Source: Oscillospiraceae bacterium (GTDB lineage: Bacteria > Bacillota_A > Clostridia > Oscillospirales > Oscillospiraceae). Taken from it: a DNA stretch of 27,358 nucleotides. The position numbers were made by a program, and so were the translations under genes. The stretch spans positions 1 through 27,358 of the forward strand of contig JAFVPA010000047.1 in the NCBI GenBank assembly GCA_017505505.1. The letters run 5' to 3'. The notes under the pieces are model-generated. The model ran no database searches. It worked only from the letters and a program-made list of their open reading frames with translations, and was not told the DNA's origin. Shown here in pieces: positions 20,704 through 27,358 of this stretch (positions within the stretch are counted from its first letter, which is position 1; each line of letters opens with the position of its first letter).

Positions 20704-20916
20704 ATGGATGTCTTGATCAAGCTTACTGTTCCGAATTACGTTTACCGGTTTTACAGGGACGCTTCCTGTCATATTGCAGGAAGCAGCACAGAGGATGTCA
20801 TGTCGGATGCCCTGTCGGCCTATGCCGGGCTGCTTTCTGACGATATTGCAAAGGAACGGGAACAGGCCCTTCCTGACAAGATGGCGGATCTTTTTCCAGC
20901 GCAGGAGGATCCCTGA
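20704..20916 (+). CDS. 70-aa protein with ribbon-helix-helix-like pattern
   Basis: Starts MDVLIKLTVPNYVYRFYRDAS and continues with STEDVMSDALSAYAGLLSDDI. A beta strand followed by two helices with a VMSDAL-x-x-Y pattern is reminiscent of RHH antitoxin/CopG-like domains, but the resemblance is by eye only. GGAGG lies 9-10 nt before ATG 20704, and a perfect promoter precedes it. It converges with the M23 gene with a 2-nt gap and no visible terminator. Confidence 0.65.
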   Translation: MDVLIKLTVPNYVYRFYRDASCHIAGSSTEDVMSDALSAYAGLLSDDIAKEREQALPDKMADLFPAQEDP

Positions 20917-20918
20917 CC

Positions 20919-21878
20919 CTATCTTAGCGTTTCCTTCGGATATTCCTCCACATCCAGATCCCGGTAGGGATACCCCCTTCCCCAACCGTCCGCGGTCTTT
21001 TGGATACTGCTTCGGTGAGCGGATAACAGTCTGACGATATCATAAGCATCGATCCAGATCTCCGAGTTGCATTCCTTCTGACTCTCGTCAAAGATCAGCT
21101 GGATGCCAAAGTGCAGGTGGACCGTTTCGATATTGTTCACGTTCTCCTTGTCACTGTAGCCTGTCCGGCCCATGAAGCCGATGAGATCTCCCGCCTGGAC
21201 CATATCCCCAATCTCCAGCCCCGGAGCAAAGGGCGTGTCCTTTTGCAGATGGGCATAATAATAGTAGCGTTTGCTGTCGAAGGACCGGATACCAATGCGC
21301 CAGCCGCCATAGCGGTTCCACCCCAGTGCTTCCACCACGCCGCCTTCCACCGCCACGATGGGAGTTCCCTGCGACCCCATCATGTCGTGGCCCAGGTGCT
21401 TGCGCTTGAACCCAAAGGACCGGGCCATGCCAAAATCATCGCAATGGCTGTAACCATAGCCAGCCGCTATGGGAGAAAAAGCTTTCAAGCCATAGGAGGC
21501 TTTCCATTGTCCGTCCTTTTCGATGGCGTAACTGCCCACCATGCCGCCCAAAACCGCTGTATAAGCTTCGTGGTAGTAGCTGTAGTATTTATGCAGGTCT
21601 CCCAGCAGTTCCTCCGGGGATCTGTCGGTTTTCAGATCCGCCACGGCCTGCTTCACAGAGGTCAGGCCGCACCTTCCGCCCGTACGGCAGGCCGCCAGGG
21701 CAAGGACATCAACCCAGGAGATGTGCTTTTCCTCTTCGAAGGTGACCACATCCTGATCCAGGGCATATTTCAAAGACTCGTAGGGAATGTTAAAATCCAC
21801 CCAGCGGATGGTCTCCGCCCTGACCGGAAGGATCAGAACAGGCAGGAACAATATGGACAATGCAAAAAACCGCTTCAT
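20919..21878 (-). CDS. Secreted M23-family peptidoglycan endopeptidase
   Basis: A 319-aa protein with an N-terminal signal peptide (MKRFFALSILFLPVLILPVRA). The C-terminal half is an M23 (LytM-type) zinc domain: H161-x3-D165 in KHLGHDMMG, VEGGVVEALGWN, YYYAHL, AGDLIGFMGRTG and HLHFG with H254 and H256, so all metal and catalytic residues are present. Residues 22-130 form a family-specific N-terminal region with YESLKYALDQD and ELLGDLHKYYSYYHEAY, with no LysM or SH3 repeats visible. ATG 21878 has AGGTGAGG upstream. It cuts cross-links in peptidoglycan or acts as a scaffold, as in SpoIIQ-like proteins; the intact site favours an enzyme. Confidence 0.88.
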   Translation of the reverse strand: MKRFFALSILFLPVLILPVRAETIRWVDFNIPYESLKYALDQDVVTFEEEKHISWVDVLALAACRTGGRCGLTSVKQAVADLKTDRSPEELLGDLHKYYSYYHEAYTAVLGGMVGSYAIEKDGQWKASYGLKAFSPIAAGYGYSHCDDFGMARSFGFKRKHLGHDMMGSQGTPIVAVEGGVVEALGWNRYGGWRIGIRSFDSKRYYYYAHLQKDTPFAPGLEIGDMVQAGDLIGFMGRTGYSDKENVNNIETVHLHFGIQLIFDESQKECNSEIWIDAYDIVRLLSAHRSSIQKTADGWGRGYPYRDLDVEEYPKETLR

Positions 21879-21931
21879 ATCCTCACCTCTTGGGTTAGGG
21901 TATGGAGCGGTCTGCTTTTTATCTGTGGAAA

Positions 21932-22897
21932 TTATTTCAAGTCCCGGACAACGTCCTTGGCCACCCGGTAGATATCCTCCATGGTATTCAGGGATGTGAT
22001 CTGGTTTTTATAGTAGCTGCTGTGGGCCACGCCACGGAGGTACCAGGCAAAATGCTTTCTGGCTTCCAGACAGGCAATGTGCTCCCCGTGGTCCTGCTCA
22101 GAGAGTTTGAACTGCTCTACAGCTACAGCGATACGGTCCTTTAAAATGGGCCGTCCGGGATATTCCTCCCCCTTCAGTGCAGCACTGACCTCTTCAAAAA
22201 TCCAGGGGTCCCCAAAGACGCTGCGGCCGATCATCAGTCCGTCAGCCCCGGTGCGGCGCAGGCAGCGGACCGCCGCTTCTCCGCCGGTGATATCGCCGTT
22301 GGCGATCACGGGGATGGTAAGCTGATCCTTGACCTTGTGGATGGTGTCCCAATCCGCCACGCCGGTGTACAGCATGCTCCGTGTCCGCCCGTGGACGGCC
22401 ACCATAGCCGCACCGCAGTCCTCCATGCGTTTGGTGAAGTCCAGAACATTGATACTGCCCTTGTCCCAGCCCAGACGACATTTCACGGTAACAGGCACAT
22501 CCACTGCCTTGATGACCGCCTTCACGATCTCCCCAGCCAGTTCAGGGGTGCGCATCAGGCCGCAGCCGTCGCCGGAATTGGCGATCTTGGGCATAGGACA
22601 GCCCATGTTGATGTCAATAAAATCACAACCGGAGATCTCCAGGGCCAGCCGGGCACCTTCTGCCATAATTTCCGGATTATTGCCGAAAATCTGGGCACCG
22701 CAGACGCTGCCTTCATTTTTGCGCAGCAGCTTGGCGCTTTTTTTATCCTGATAGACCAGAGCCCGGGAAGACACCATCTCCGTCATCGTGACCCCGGCCC
22801 CCAGCCGGGCACAGACGGTGCGGAAAGCCCAATCGGTCACACCTGCCATAGGCGCCAGGAAAAGGGGGTTTTCTACTTCTATATTACCAATTTTCAT
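21932..22897 (-). CDS. dusB: tRNA-dihydrouridine synthase
   Basis: A 321-aa FMN enzyme that reduces uridine in the tRNA D-loop. LAPMAGVTDWAFRTVC (residues 14-29), CGAQIFG, the catalytic Cys100 in DINMGCPMPKI, VTVKCRLGWD, VHGRTRSMLYTG and IANGDITGG are all there; the C-terminal helical domain is complete. DusB is the usual Firmicute type. ATG 22897 follows GAGAGAACCTC, a mediocre ribosome site. A promoter at 23073-23101 would give a long leader holding two palindromic repeats. Confidence 0.94.
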   Translation of the reverse strand: MKIGNIEVENPLFLAPMAGVTDWAFRTVCARLGAGVTMTEMVSSRALVYQDKKSAKLLRKNEGSVCGAQIFGNNPEIMAEGARLALEISGCDFIDINMGCPMPKIANSGDGCGLMRTPELAGEIVKAVIKAVDVPVTVKCRLGWDKGSINVLDFTKRMEDCGAAMVAVHGRTRSMLYTGVADWDTIHKVKDQLTIPVIANGDITGGEAAVRCLRRTGADGLMIGRSVFGDPWIFEEVSAALKGEEYPGRPILKDRIAVAVEQFKLSEQDHGEHIACLEARKHFAWYLRGVAHSSYYKNQITSLNTMEDIYRVAKDVVRDLK

Positions 22898-22931
22898 GAG
22901 GTTCTCTCTTTCTATCGACGGGCAAACAACC

Positions 22932-22959
22932 GTAGGGCGGTGGTCATAACCCCGCCGAC
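22932..22959. repeat. 28-bp palindromic repeat, copy 2
   Basis: GTAGGGCGGTGGTCATAACCCCGCCGAC, nearly the same as the copy at 15754, located in the dusB leader. Confidence 0.75.
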
Positions 22960-23045
22960 GCATCAATCATCGTCTTCCGGTTGGTTCGCTGCAAATGCTA
23001 TGGTTTGTTAATAACATAAACCAGGTCGGAACCCCAACCTGATTG

Positions 23046-23069
23046 GCAGGGTCATGACCCCGCTCTGCA
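23046..23069. repeat. Related short palindrome in the dusB leader
   Basis: GCAGGGTCATGACCCCGCTCTGC with the perfect core GGGTCATGACCC. The core resembles the centre of the 28-bp repeats. Confidence 0.5.
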
Positions 23070-23072
23070 TGA

Positions 23073-23101
23073 ATTATACTATACTCCATCCATTTTCGCA
23101 A
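23073..23101 (-). promoter_or_regulatory. Promoter upstream of dusB
   Basis: On the minus strand TTGCGA (23101-23096), 17-nt spacer, TATAAT (23078-23073). About 170 nt of untranslated leader would follow. Confidence 0.65.
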
Positions 23102-23102
23102 C

Positions 23103-23363
23103 CTAAAACAGCACCGTCAGCAGCCATGCCAGCCCTGTCAGCAAGGCTCCGCCGGTAGCCCATACGGCACCGTAGAGATAGAAATGCCGTTTCTTTGCAG
23201 GCCTGTCATAGCCCCGGATGGCCGCTTGCGCCTCTTTTAAGAGGGCTTCGTCGCTGATCCCCTCCCCTACAGCCTCGTCCTTCAAAATAAAGATGGCCTG
23301 CTCAAACATCTTCGGTTCTGCCCCCTGAACAACGATAACCTGCCGGGAAATACCTTTTACCAT
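23103..23363 (-). CDS. 86-aa protein with C-terminal membrane anchor, unknown function
   Basis: MVKGISRQVIVVQGAEPKMF is followed by EQAIFILKDEAVGEGISDEALLKEAQAAI, a basic stretch (GYDRPAKKRH) and one or two hydrophobic C-terminal segments (YLYGAVWATGGALLTGLAWLL). GGAGG lies 7 nt before ATG 23363. Proteins of this shape, with VKG-x-x-RQVIVV-x-x-P at the N-terminus, appear to be common in Oscillospiraceae, but I know no function. Same strand as dusB, with the dusB promoter abutting its 3' end. Confidence 0.72.
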   Translation of the reverse strand: MVKGISRQVIVVQGAEPKMFEQAIFILKDEAVGEGISDEALLKEAQAAIRGYDRPAKKRHFYLYGAVWATGGALLTGLAWLLTVLF

Positions 23364-23381
23364 ACTGCTACCTCCACTAGA

Positions 23382-23445
23382 AAAAAATGCCTGTGGAAAA
23401 AGTATTGCCGAATGAAAGACATTTCATTCGGCAATTACAGGCATT
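23382..23445. terminator. 60-bp nested palindrome ending the 71-aa gene
   Basis: Inner arms ATTGCCGAATGAAA (23404-23417) / TTTCATTCGGCAAT (23422-23435) pair over 14 bp with a GACA loop; outer arms AATGCCTGT (23386-23394) / ACAGGCATT (23437-23445). On the minus strand a T5 follows the inner stem and T7 follows the outer one. It probably terminates the 71-aa gene. Confidence 0.8.
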
Positions 23446-23447
23446 CT

Positions 23448-23663
23448 TCATTTTTTGTATATGGGAATTACAGCTGCGGCAACCGCTATCAAACTGGAAA
23501 TCACACACTTAAGAAAAGCCATATGCTTCAAACTCTTCAAGAAGTACACAAGTGGTTCCGCATCCAGCTTGATCCGCCAGCCCGGAACGAAATAACACAA
23601 ACCAATATAGGTCACGGTAAACCCCAATACTCCCAATAGCACCGAAAGCAGAACCTTTTTCAT
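23448..23663 (-). CDS. 71-aa membrane protein, unknown function
   Basis: Two hydrophobic helices (VLLSVLLGVLGFTVTYIGLCYF and CVISSLIAVAAAVIPI) separated by a 25-residue loop, ending YKK. GGAGG lies 7 nt before ATG 23663. It lies 18 nt behind the TtcA-like gene and is probably co-transcribed with it, ending at the nested palindrome. Family not recognised. Confidence 0.65.
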   Translation of the reverse strand: MKKVLLSVLLGVLGFTVTYIGLCYFVPGWRIKLDAEPLVYFLKSLKHMAFLKCVISSLIAVAAAVIPIYKK

Positions 23664-23681
23664 CCACTGCCTCCATCATGA

Positions 23682-24431
23682 TCAATTATCACACAAACTG
23701 TCCTTCGGCCGCTTATACCGCCCATGGGGCTCCCACTCCGGCAGGGGGTAGCGCTGCATGGCACCGAAGATCCGCTCCTTCAGATCGGGGTAGGTCTGAC
23801 TCATGGTGTAGATCAACTGCTTGACCTCCTCCCGCTTGGTGGTCTTATCCACAGGGCAGCGGTTCTCCATAATGGGCAGTTCCTTGCGGACCGCAAAATT
23901 GTCCACCGTCTTCTCATGAATGTACATCATGGGACGGATCTGGATGATGCCCGTCCGGTCCAGGTTGGTCACAGGCTGGAAGCAGCCAATGCGGCCCTCG
24001 AAGAGCAGGTTCATCATGAAAGTCTCCACCGCGTCATCATAATGATGGCCCAGGGCCAGCTTGTTGAAGCCCTTGTCCAGAATGGCCTGGTTCAGTGCCC
24101 CCCGGCGCATCTTGGCGCACATGGAGCAGGGATTCTTCTCCTTCCGGTGGTCAAAAATAATGGGCGCGATCTCCGTCTTCACGATGGTATAGGGCACGTT
24201 CAGGCTTTCACAAAGCTTCTCGATGGGAGAATAGTCCATTCCCAATCCCATATCAATGGTAACAGCTTCCAGCTCGAAAGGCTTGCTGAAATACTGTTTC
24301 AGTCCCGCCAGCAGCACCAGCAGCACCAGAGAATCCTTTCCTCCGGAGACACCCACTGCGATTTTGTCTCCCGCTGAAATCATATCATAATCGTCCACGC
24401 ACCGGCGGACAAGACCCATAAGCTTCTGCAT
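23682..24431 (-). CDS. TtcA/TilS-superfamily tRNA sulfur-transfer protein
   Basis: A 249-aa PP-loop ATPase. SGGKDS at residues 29-34 is the ATP-pyrophosphatase loop; CSMC (Cys102, Cys105) and RCPVD near the end are the cysteines that in TtcA hold a [4Fe-4S] cluster; GHHYDDAVETFMMNLLFEGR is the family core. TtcA makes 2-thiocytidine at tRNA position 32; Firmicute homologues of this branch are annotated as tRNA 2-thiocytidine biosynthesis proteins, but the exact tRNA product is not proven. ATG 24431 is preceded by GGAGG at 12-nt spacing, somewhat long. The 71-aa gene follows. Confidence 0.85.
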   Translation of the reverse strand: MQKLMGLVRRCVDDYDMISAGDKIAVGVSGGKDSLVLLVLLAGLKQYFSKPFELEAVTIDMGLGMDYSPIEKLCESLNVPYTIVKTEIAPIIFDHRKEKNPCSMCAKMRRGALNQAILDKGFNKLALGHHYDDAVETFMMNLLFEGRIGCFQPVTNLDRTGIIQIRPMMYIHEKTVDNFAVRKELPIMENRCPVDKTTKREEVKQLIYTMSQTYPDLKERIFGAMQRYPLPEWEPHGRYKRPKDSLCDN

Positions 24432-24480
24432 AAGTTTCGATTTCCTCCAAAAAGTTTTAAAAATGAGATGCGAGAAAACA

Positions 24481-24520
24481 GGAGCATTCAAGAGTATTTA
24501 GGAGCATTTAAGAGTTTATA
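24481..24520. repeat. 20-bp tandem duplication upstream of rplM
   Basis: ggagcattcaagagtattta (24481-24500) is repeated as ggagcatttaagagtttata (24501-24520), 3 to 4 differences. It lies between the TtcA-like start and the rplM promoter. Confidence 0.6.
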
Positions 24521-24551
24521 TTGGATTTCACAAATTTTCTCAAAATACCTG

Positions 24552-24580
24552 TTGACATTTGATTTTTAATATGGTATAAA
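24552..24580 (+). promoter_or_regulatory. sigma-A promoter of rplM-rpsI
   Basis: TTGACA (24552-24557), 17-nt spacer, TATAAA (24575-24580), A/T-rich upstream region. A leader of about 70 nt with a GAAG/CTTC pairing (24592-24609) precedes the RBS; an L13-type autoregulatory leader is possible but not shown. Confidence 0.85.
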
Positions 24581-24658
24581 AATCTAGCGTTTTGAAGACA
24601 TTGTACTTCAAGCCACATGAATTGTCAAAATATTTTAATCCAATTGGAGGAAAACATA

Positions 24659-25090
24659 ATGTCCACTACTCTGCTGAAGAAGGAGACCCTGGAGCGCAAG
24701 TGGTATGTTATCGATGCTGCCGGCAAGCCCCTGGGCCGTACCGCTGTCATCGCTGCTAACCTGCTGCGCGGCAAGCACAAGGCTGACTTCACTCCCAACG
24801 TTGACTGCGGTGACTATGTCATCATCATCAACACCGACAAGGCTGTTCTGACCGGTAAGAAGCTGGATCAGAAGAAGTACTACCGTGTTTCCGGCTGGAT
24901 CGGCGGCCTGAAGGAGACCAAGGCCCGCGACATGATGGCTGCCCGCAGCGACTACGCTATGGAGCTGGCTGTCAAGGGCATGCTGCCCAAGAACACCCTG
25001 GGCAAGCACGCTATGACCCGCCTGCACCTGTACACCGGTGCTGAGCACGCTCACGCCGCCCAGAAGCCCGAAGCCTGGACCCTGGACTAA
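24659..25090 (+). CDS. rplM: 50S ribosomal protein uL13
   Basis: A 143-aa L13 with ERKWYVIDAAGKPLGRTAV, LLRGKHKADFTPNVDCGDYV, the KYYRVSGWIGG segment and AVKGMLPKNTLGKHAMTRLH, all typical. GGAGG lies 9 nt before ATG 24659. Codon use is strongly biased, as expected. rpsI follows after 17 nt. Confidence 0.97.
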   Translation: MSTTLLKKETLERKWYVIDAAGKPLGRTAVIAANLLRGKHKADFTPNVDCGDYVIIINTDKAVLTGKKLDQKKYYRVSGWIGGLKETKARDMMAARSDYAMELAVKGMLPKNTLGKHAMTRLHLYTGAEHAHAAQKPEAWTLD

Positions 25091-25107
25091 TTTGGAGGTA
25101 ACTTAGA

Positions 25108-25512
25108 ATGTACGAGAGCAAGAAGAAGTATTTTTACGGCACCGGCCGTCGTAAGTCCTCCGTGGCCCGCGTCCGCGTTTACGAGAACGGCACCGGCTCC
25201 ATCATCATCAATGGCCGCGACATCGACGACTACTTCGGTCTGGAGACCCTGAAGCTGATCGTCCGTCAGCCCCTGGTCACCACTGACATGCTGGGCAAGG
25301 TCGACATCGTTGTCACCGTCGCAGGCGGCGGCGTTTCCGGCCAGGCCGGCGCTATCCGTCACGGCATCTCCCGCGCTCTGGTCACCCTGAATCCTGAGTA
25401 CCGCGCATCCCTGAAGGCTGCCGGCTTCATGACTCGTGACCCCAGAATGAAGGAAAGAAAGAAGTACGGTCTGAAGGCCGCACGTCGCGCTCCCCAGTTC
25501 TCCAAGCGCTAA
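25108..25512 (+). CDS. rpsI: 30S ribosomal protein uS9
   Basis: A 134-aa S9: [16 protein letters not shown], the [21 protein letters not shown] core, and the basic C-terminal tail [17 protein letters not shown] that reaches the P site. GGAGG lies upstream of ATG 25108. The coding sequence and C-terminus are intact, followed by a terminator and then by what looks like the edge of a mobile element. Confidence 0.97.
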   Translation: MYESKKKYFYGTGRRKSSVARVRVYENGTGSIIINGRDIDDYFGLETLKLIVRQPLVTTDMLGKVDIVVTVAGGGVSGQAGAIRHGISRALVTLNPEYRASLKAAGFMTRDPRMKERKKYGLKAARRAPQFSKR

Positions 25513-25544
25513 ACTCAAACTTTTTACAATCCAAAAGTTTCCAG

Positions 25545-25578
25545 AAACCCCAAAATCTTCGGATTTTGGGGTTTTTGT
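25545..25578 (+). terminator. Terminator of rplM-rpsI with UUCG tetraloop
   Basis: AAACCCCAAAATC (25545-25557), loop TTCG closed by C-G, GATTTTGGGGTTT (25562-25574), then TTGTG. A 13-bp perfect stem. Confidence 0.92.
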
Positions 25579-25626
25579 GTTTGATATAGTTTGGCAGAAT
25601 TTGACCTAAAGAAAATGATTTTATAA

Positions 25627-25686
25627 GGGCTAATTATGGGCTAACCACCCTTTTGAGGATGCGAAATGGGCTAACTATGGGCTAAC
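25627..25686. repeat. Duplicated GGGCTAAC pair, candidate recombinase-binding repeats
   Basis: GGGCTAA(C/T) occurs at 25627, 25638, 25668 and 25679. The pair GGGCTAAyTATGGGCTAAC is repeated exactly 41 bp apart. Such short direct repeats near an element end are typical of arm-type sites bound by tyrosine integrases or excisionases. The 314 bases between the rpsI terminator and the ParB-like gene contain no gene; besides these repeats they hold only the hairpin at 25813. Confidence 0.55.
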
Positions 25687-25812
25687 TTTTCGCCTCTATT
25701 CGGTACATAGTTATTTATTGCAAGTTTTCAGTATGCGTCCTTCATGTTCTGAAATAGCCTGTAAGGGTTTGATCTGTTTTGACATAATTTAATCATGGAA
25801 TATCCAAGTCTA

Positions 25813-25845
25813 AAGCGCGCAGTTTTCATACTGGGCGCTTTTTGC
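25813..25845 (+). terminator. Hairpin with T run upstream of the ParB-like gene
   Basis: AAGCGC (25813-25818) / GCGCTT (25835-25840) with inner CAGT/ACTG, followed by TTTTTG. It could end an inward transcript or act as an attenuator for the ParB-like gene. Confidence 0.55.
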
Positions 25846-25888
25846 ATTTCTAGGATAGATAATTCAATTACGAAAGGAGTTGCCTCAA

Positions 25889-26758
25889 ATGTCGATAAAC
25901 GCACCGGAAACTATGGGTGTTATTTACCGGTTGCAGTTGTCCCAGTTACACCCACATCCTCAAAATCCATTTTCCATAAGAGATGACCAAGCCATGCTGG
26001 ATCTTATCCAGAGCGTCCAATCCCATGGTGTCCTTGTCCCTGCTATTGCCAGACCTCGCCCCGATGGAGAATATGAGATCATCGCCGGTCACAGGCGAAA
26101 ACACGCCAGTGAGTTAGCCGGTCTTGATTTTATGCCCGTTGTGGTTCTGGATCTTAATGATGATGAAGCAATCATCCAACTCGTTGACAGCAACATCCAG
26201 CGGGAAAATATCCTCCCCTCCGAACGAGCCAAGGCATACAAAATGCGTATGGAAGCCATGAAGCGGCAGGGTGCCAGGACAGATTTAACTTCGCCGAACA
26301 TTTCGGCTAAGTTCCGTTCGGACGATGAACTTGGCCAGGAAGTTGGAGTCAGCGGTGACACAATCCGCAATTATGCATCTCTGACGAACCTTGTTCCGGA
26401 GTTGATGCAGATGGTCGATGAAGGCAGAATAAAGCTATCTCCTGCCTATCAGATTGCCGCACTTCCCCATAATGAGCAGTCATTATTATTGGATACCATC
26501 GAAAGTGAACAAGCCACACCGTCCCTCTCACAAGCTCAGAGGATGAAGCGTCTCAGTCAAAATGGAGAGTTGAACGAAGATGTTCTTCTGGAAATTATGA
26601 TGGAGCAGAAAAAGCCTGTGCGGAATGACATTACCCTATCAGGCGAGAAACTTCGGAAATATTTTCCCAAATCATACTCCCCTATCCAAATGGAAAATGT
26701 GATTTTCAAGCTGCTGGAGGCATGGCAGCGAAAACGCCAGCGGGATCAGAGCCGTTGA
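25889..26758 (+). CDS. ParB/RepB/Spo0J-family protein of a probable integrative element
   Basis: A 289-aa ParB-like protein. The N-terminal nuclease/CTPase fold shows LSQLHPHPQNPFSIRDD, GVLVPAIARPRPDGEYEIIAGHRRKHASELAG (the GHRR box) and VDSNIQRENILPSERAKAY; a helix-turn-helix domain follows (DELGQEVGVSGDTIRNYASL), then a variable C-terminal part. AAAGGAG lies 9 nt before ATG 25889. The chromosomal spo0J differs and would sit beside soj and gidB, so this is more likely the element-borne type. No parA is seen here. Base composition is lower in GC than the ribosomal genes next door. Confidence 0.88.
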   Translation: MSINAPETMGVIYRLQLSQLHPHPQNPFSIRDDQAMLDLIQSVQSHGVLVPAIARPRPDGEYEIIAGHRRKHASELAGLDFMPVVVLDLNDDEAIIQLVDSNIQRENILPSERAKAYKMRMEAMKRQGARTDLTSPNISAKFRSDDELGQEVGVSGDTIRNYASLTNLVPELMQMVDEGRIKLSPAYQIAALPHNEQSLLLDTIESEQATPSLSQAQRMKRLSQNGELNEDVLLEIMMEQKKPVRNDITLSGEKLRKYFPKSYSPIQMENVIFKLLEAWQRKRQRDQSR

Positions 26759-26832
26759 CAACTGAATATTGTTTCGCACCGGACAGGCATTGCTTGGCCG
26801 GTTATTTTTATGCCCATCTCAAGGAGGTCTTT

Positions 26833-27357
26833 ATGTACATCAGACGATTCAAGTATAAACCTGATGATGTGGACTGCCGTCTGTGCACCGAGTTTAGGAA
26901 ACGCAAGTGTACTCTGGAAGGTTGCCCCTGGATCGCAGAACGGATTGAAGCCGGTGTGGTTTCCTATGCTGAAGCTGTTATGAAAGTGTTCTCTTCTTAC
27001 GGCTTACTTCGGCACAGACTGGCTGATCTGGTGGATTCCTATCCCGGAACATTCTGGATTGATGAACGGCACCGGAACCGAATGGAATGGTTCAATCATC
27101 AGCTGGGCTACAACCCCAGGCGCAATACTCCGCCCTACTATGCAGCACTGTACTTGCTGACATCCAGCGAAGAACTGCACCGCAGAACATCCAACTGTTT
27201 TTATCGAAAAGGTCTGGCATTCGAGTTTGCGATATACCTCTTTCTTCATGTTTTGCGAAATAGGCGGGCTGCTTTTGTTTTTCCTGCCTATGAGGAAAGG
27301 ATAGCACCGAAATATTACTGTAACCCTACACTCAGCCTACAATTTTGTAGGAATTAA
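26833..27357 (+). CDS. Cys-motif protein of integrative elements, possibly truncated
   Basis: A 174-aa protein starting MYIRRFKYKPDDVDCRLCTEF. The cysteines C15-x2-C18-x7-C26-x4-C31 could bind zinc or another metal. The core LGYNPRRNTPPYYAALYLLTSSEELHRRTSNCFYRKGLAFEFA recalls a family that accompanies ParB-like genes on clostridial integrative elements and usually continues for longer. After residue 135 the text becomes unlike what I would expect (LRNRRAAFVFPAYEERIAPKYY), suggesting that the reading frame has been cut or fused. AAGGAGG lies 6 nt before ATG 26833, 75 nt behind the ParB-like gene. Stop is at 27355-27357, one base from the window end. Function unknown. Confidence 0.68.
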   Translation: MYIRRFKYKPDDVDCRLCTEFRKRKCTLEGCPWIAERIEAGVVSYAEAVMKVFSSYGLLRHRLADLVDSYPGTFWIDERHRNRMEWFNHQLGYNPRRNTPPYYAALYLLTSSEELHRRTSNCFYRKGLAFEFAIYLFLHVLRNRRAAFVFPAYEERIAPKYYCNPTLSLQFCRN

Positions 27358-27358
27358 A

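Noticed and set aside
25627..25686. CRISPR array
   Set aside because: Only four 8-bp boxes in two pairs, with no constant spacer length and no cas genes in the window.

Overview
This 27.4-kb window looks like a chromosomal stretch from a Firmicute of class Clostridia, most likely an Oscillospiraceae/Ruminococcaceae-type gut commensal. This is inferred from the moderately high GC, strong AGGAGG ribosome binding sites, the ylxM-ffh-rpsP-khpA-rimM-trmD gene order, an rplM-rpsI pair, and palindromic intergenic repeats. I could run no database search, so the taxonomic placement is inference.

Layout. 1-1250: the 5' end of a SAM-hydroxide adenosyltransferase (DUF62) gene on the minus strand, divergent from a ZIP-family metal transporter. 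1250-2400: a structured intergenic region, a tRNA-Leu(GAG), and a small secreted protein with an NPQTG sortase-type signal. 2379-5022 (minus): an alanine/Na+ symporter, then an overlapping cluster of a 44-aa ORF, truA and an ArsC/Spx-like protein. 5106-9296: a copper P-type ATPase with one N-terminal and two nearly identical C-terminal HMA domains, an alpha/beta hydrolase 2 nt behind it, and a divergent HxlR regulator with a Cys-rich tail. 9365-11331: a ThrE-type amino-acid exporter and a sirtuin. 11402-11575: a perfect promoter and strong terminator frame a structured, non-coding transcript candidate.

11572-15347 (minus) holds the translation/SRP block ylxM-ffh, rpsP-khpA, rimM-trmD, interrupted by an 84-bp palindromic repeat and an internal terminator. 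15445-17060 has small membrane proteins, a GNAT acetyltransferase and a 76-aa protein that looks highly expressed. 17167-20327 (plus) is a tightly packed znuA-znuC-znuB-trmO operon. 20402-24431 has a divergent XRE / RHH-like small-gene pair, an M23 endopeptidase, dusB, two small membrane proteins and a TtcA-like thiolase. 24552-25576 is rplM-rpsI with its own promoter and terminator. Beyond the rpsI terminator the character changes: lower GC, paired GGGCTAAC direct repeats, a ParB-like protein and a Cys-motif protein typical of integrative elements. I read this as the end of an integrated mobile element anchored at the rpsI 3' side; its integrase and other end lie outside the window.

The observations I find most worth following are the copper ATPase / Cys-tailed HxlR pair, the orphan structured RNA between the sirtuin and trmD, the 28-bp palindrome family, and the element boundary behind rpsI.
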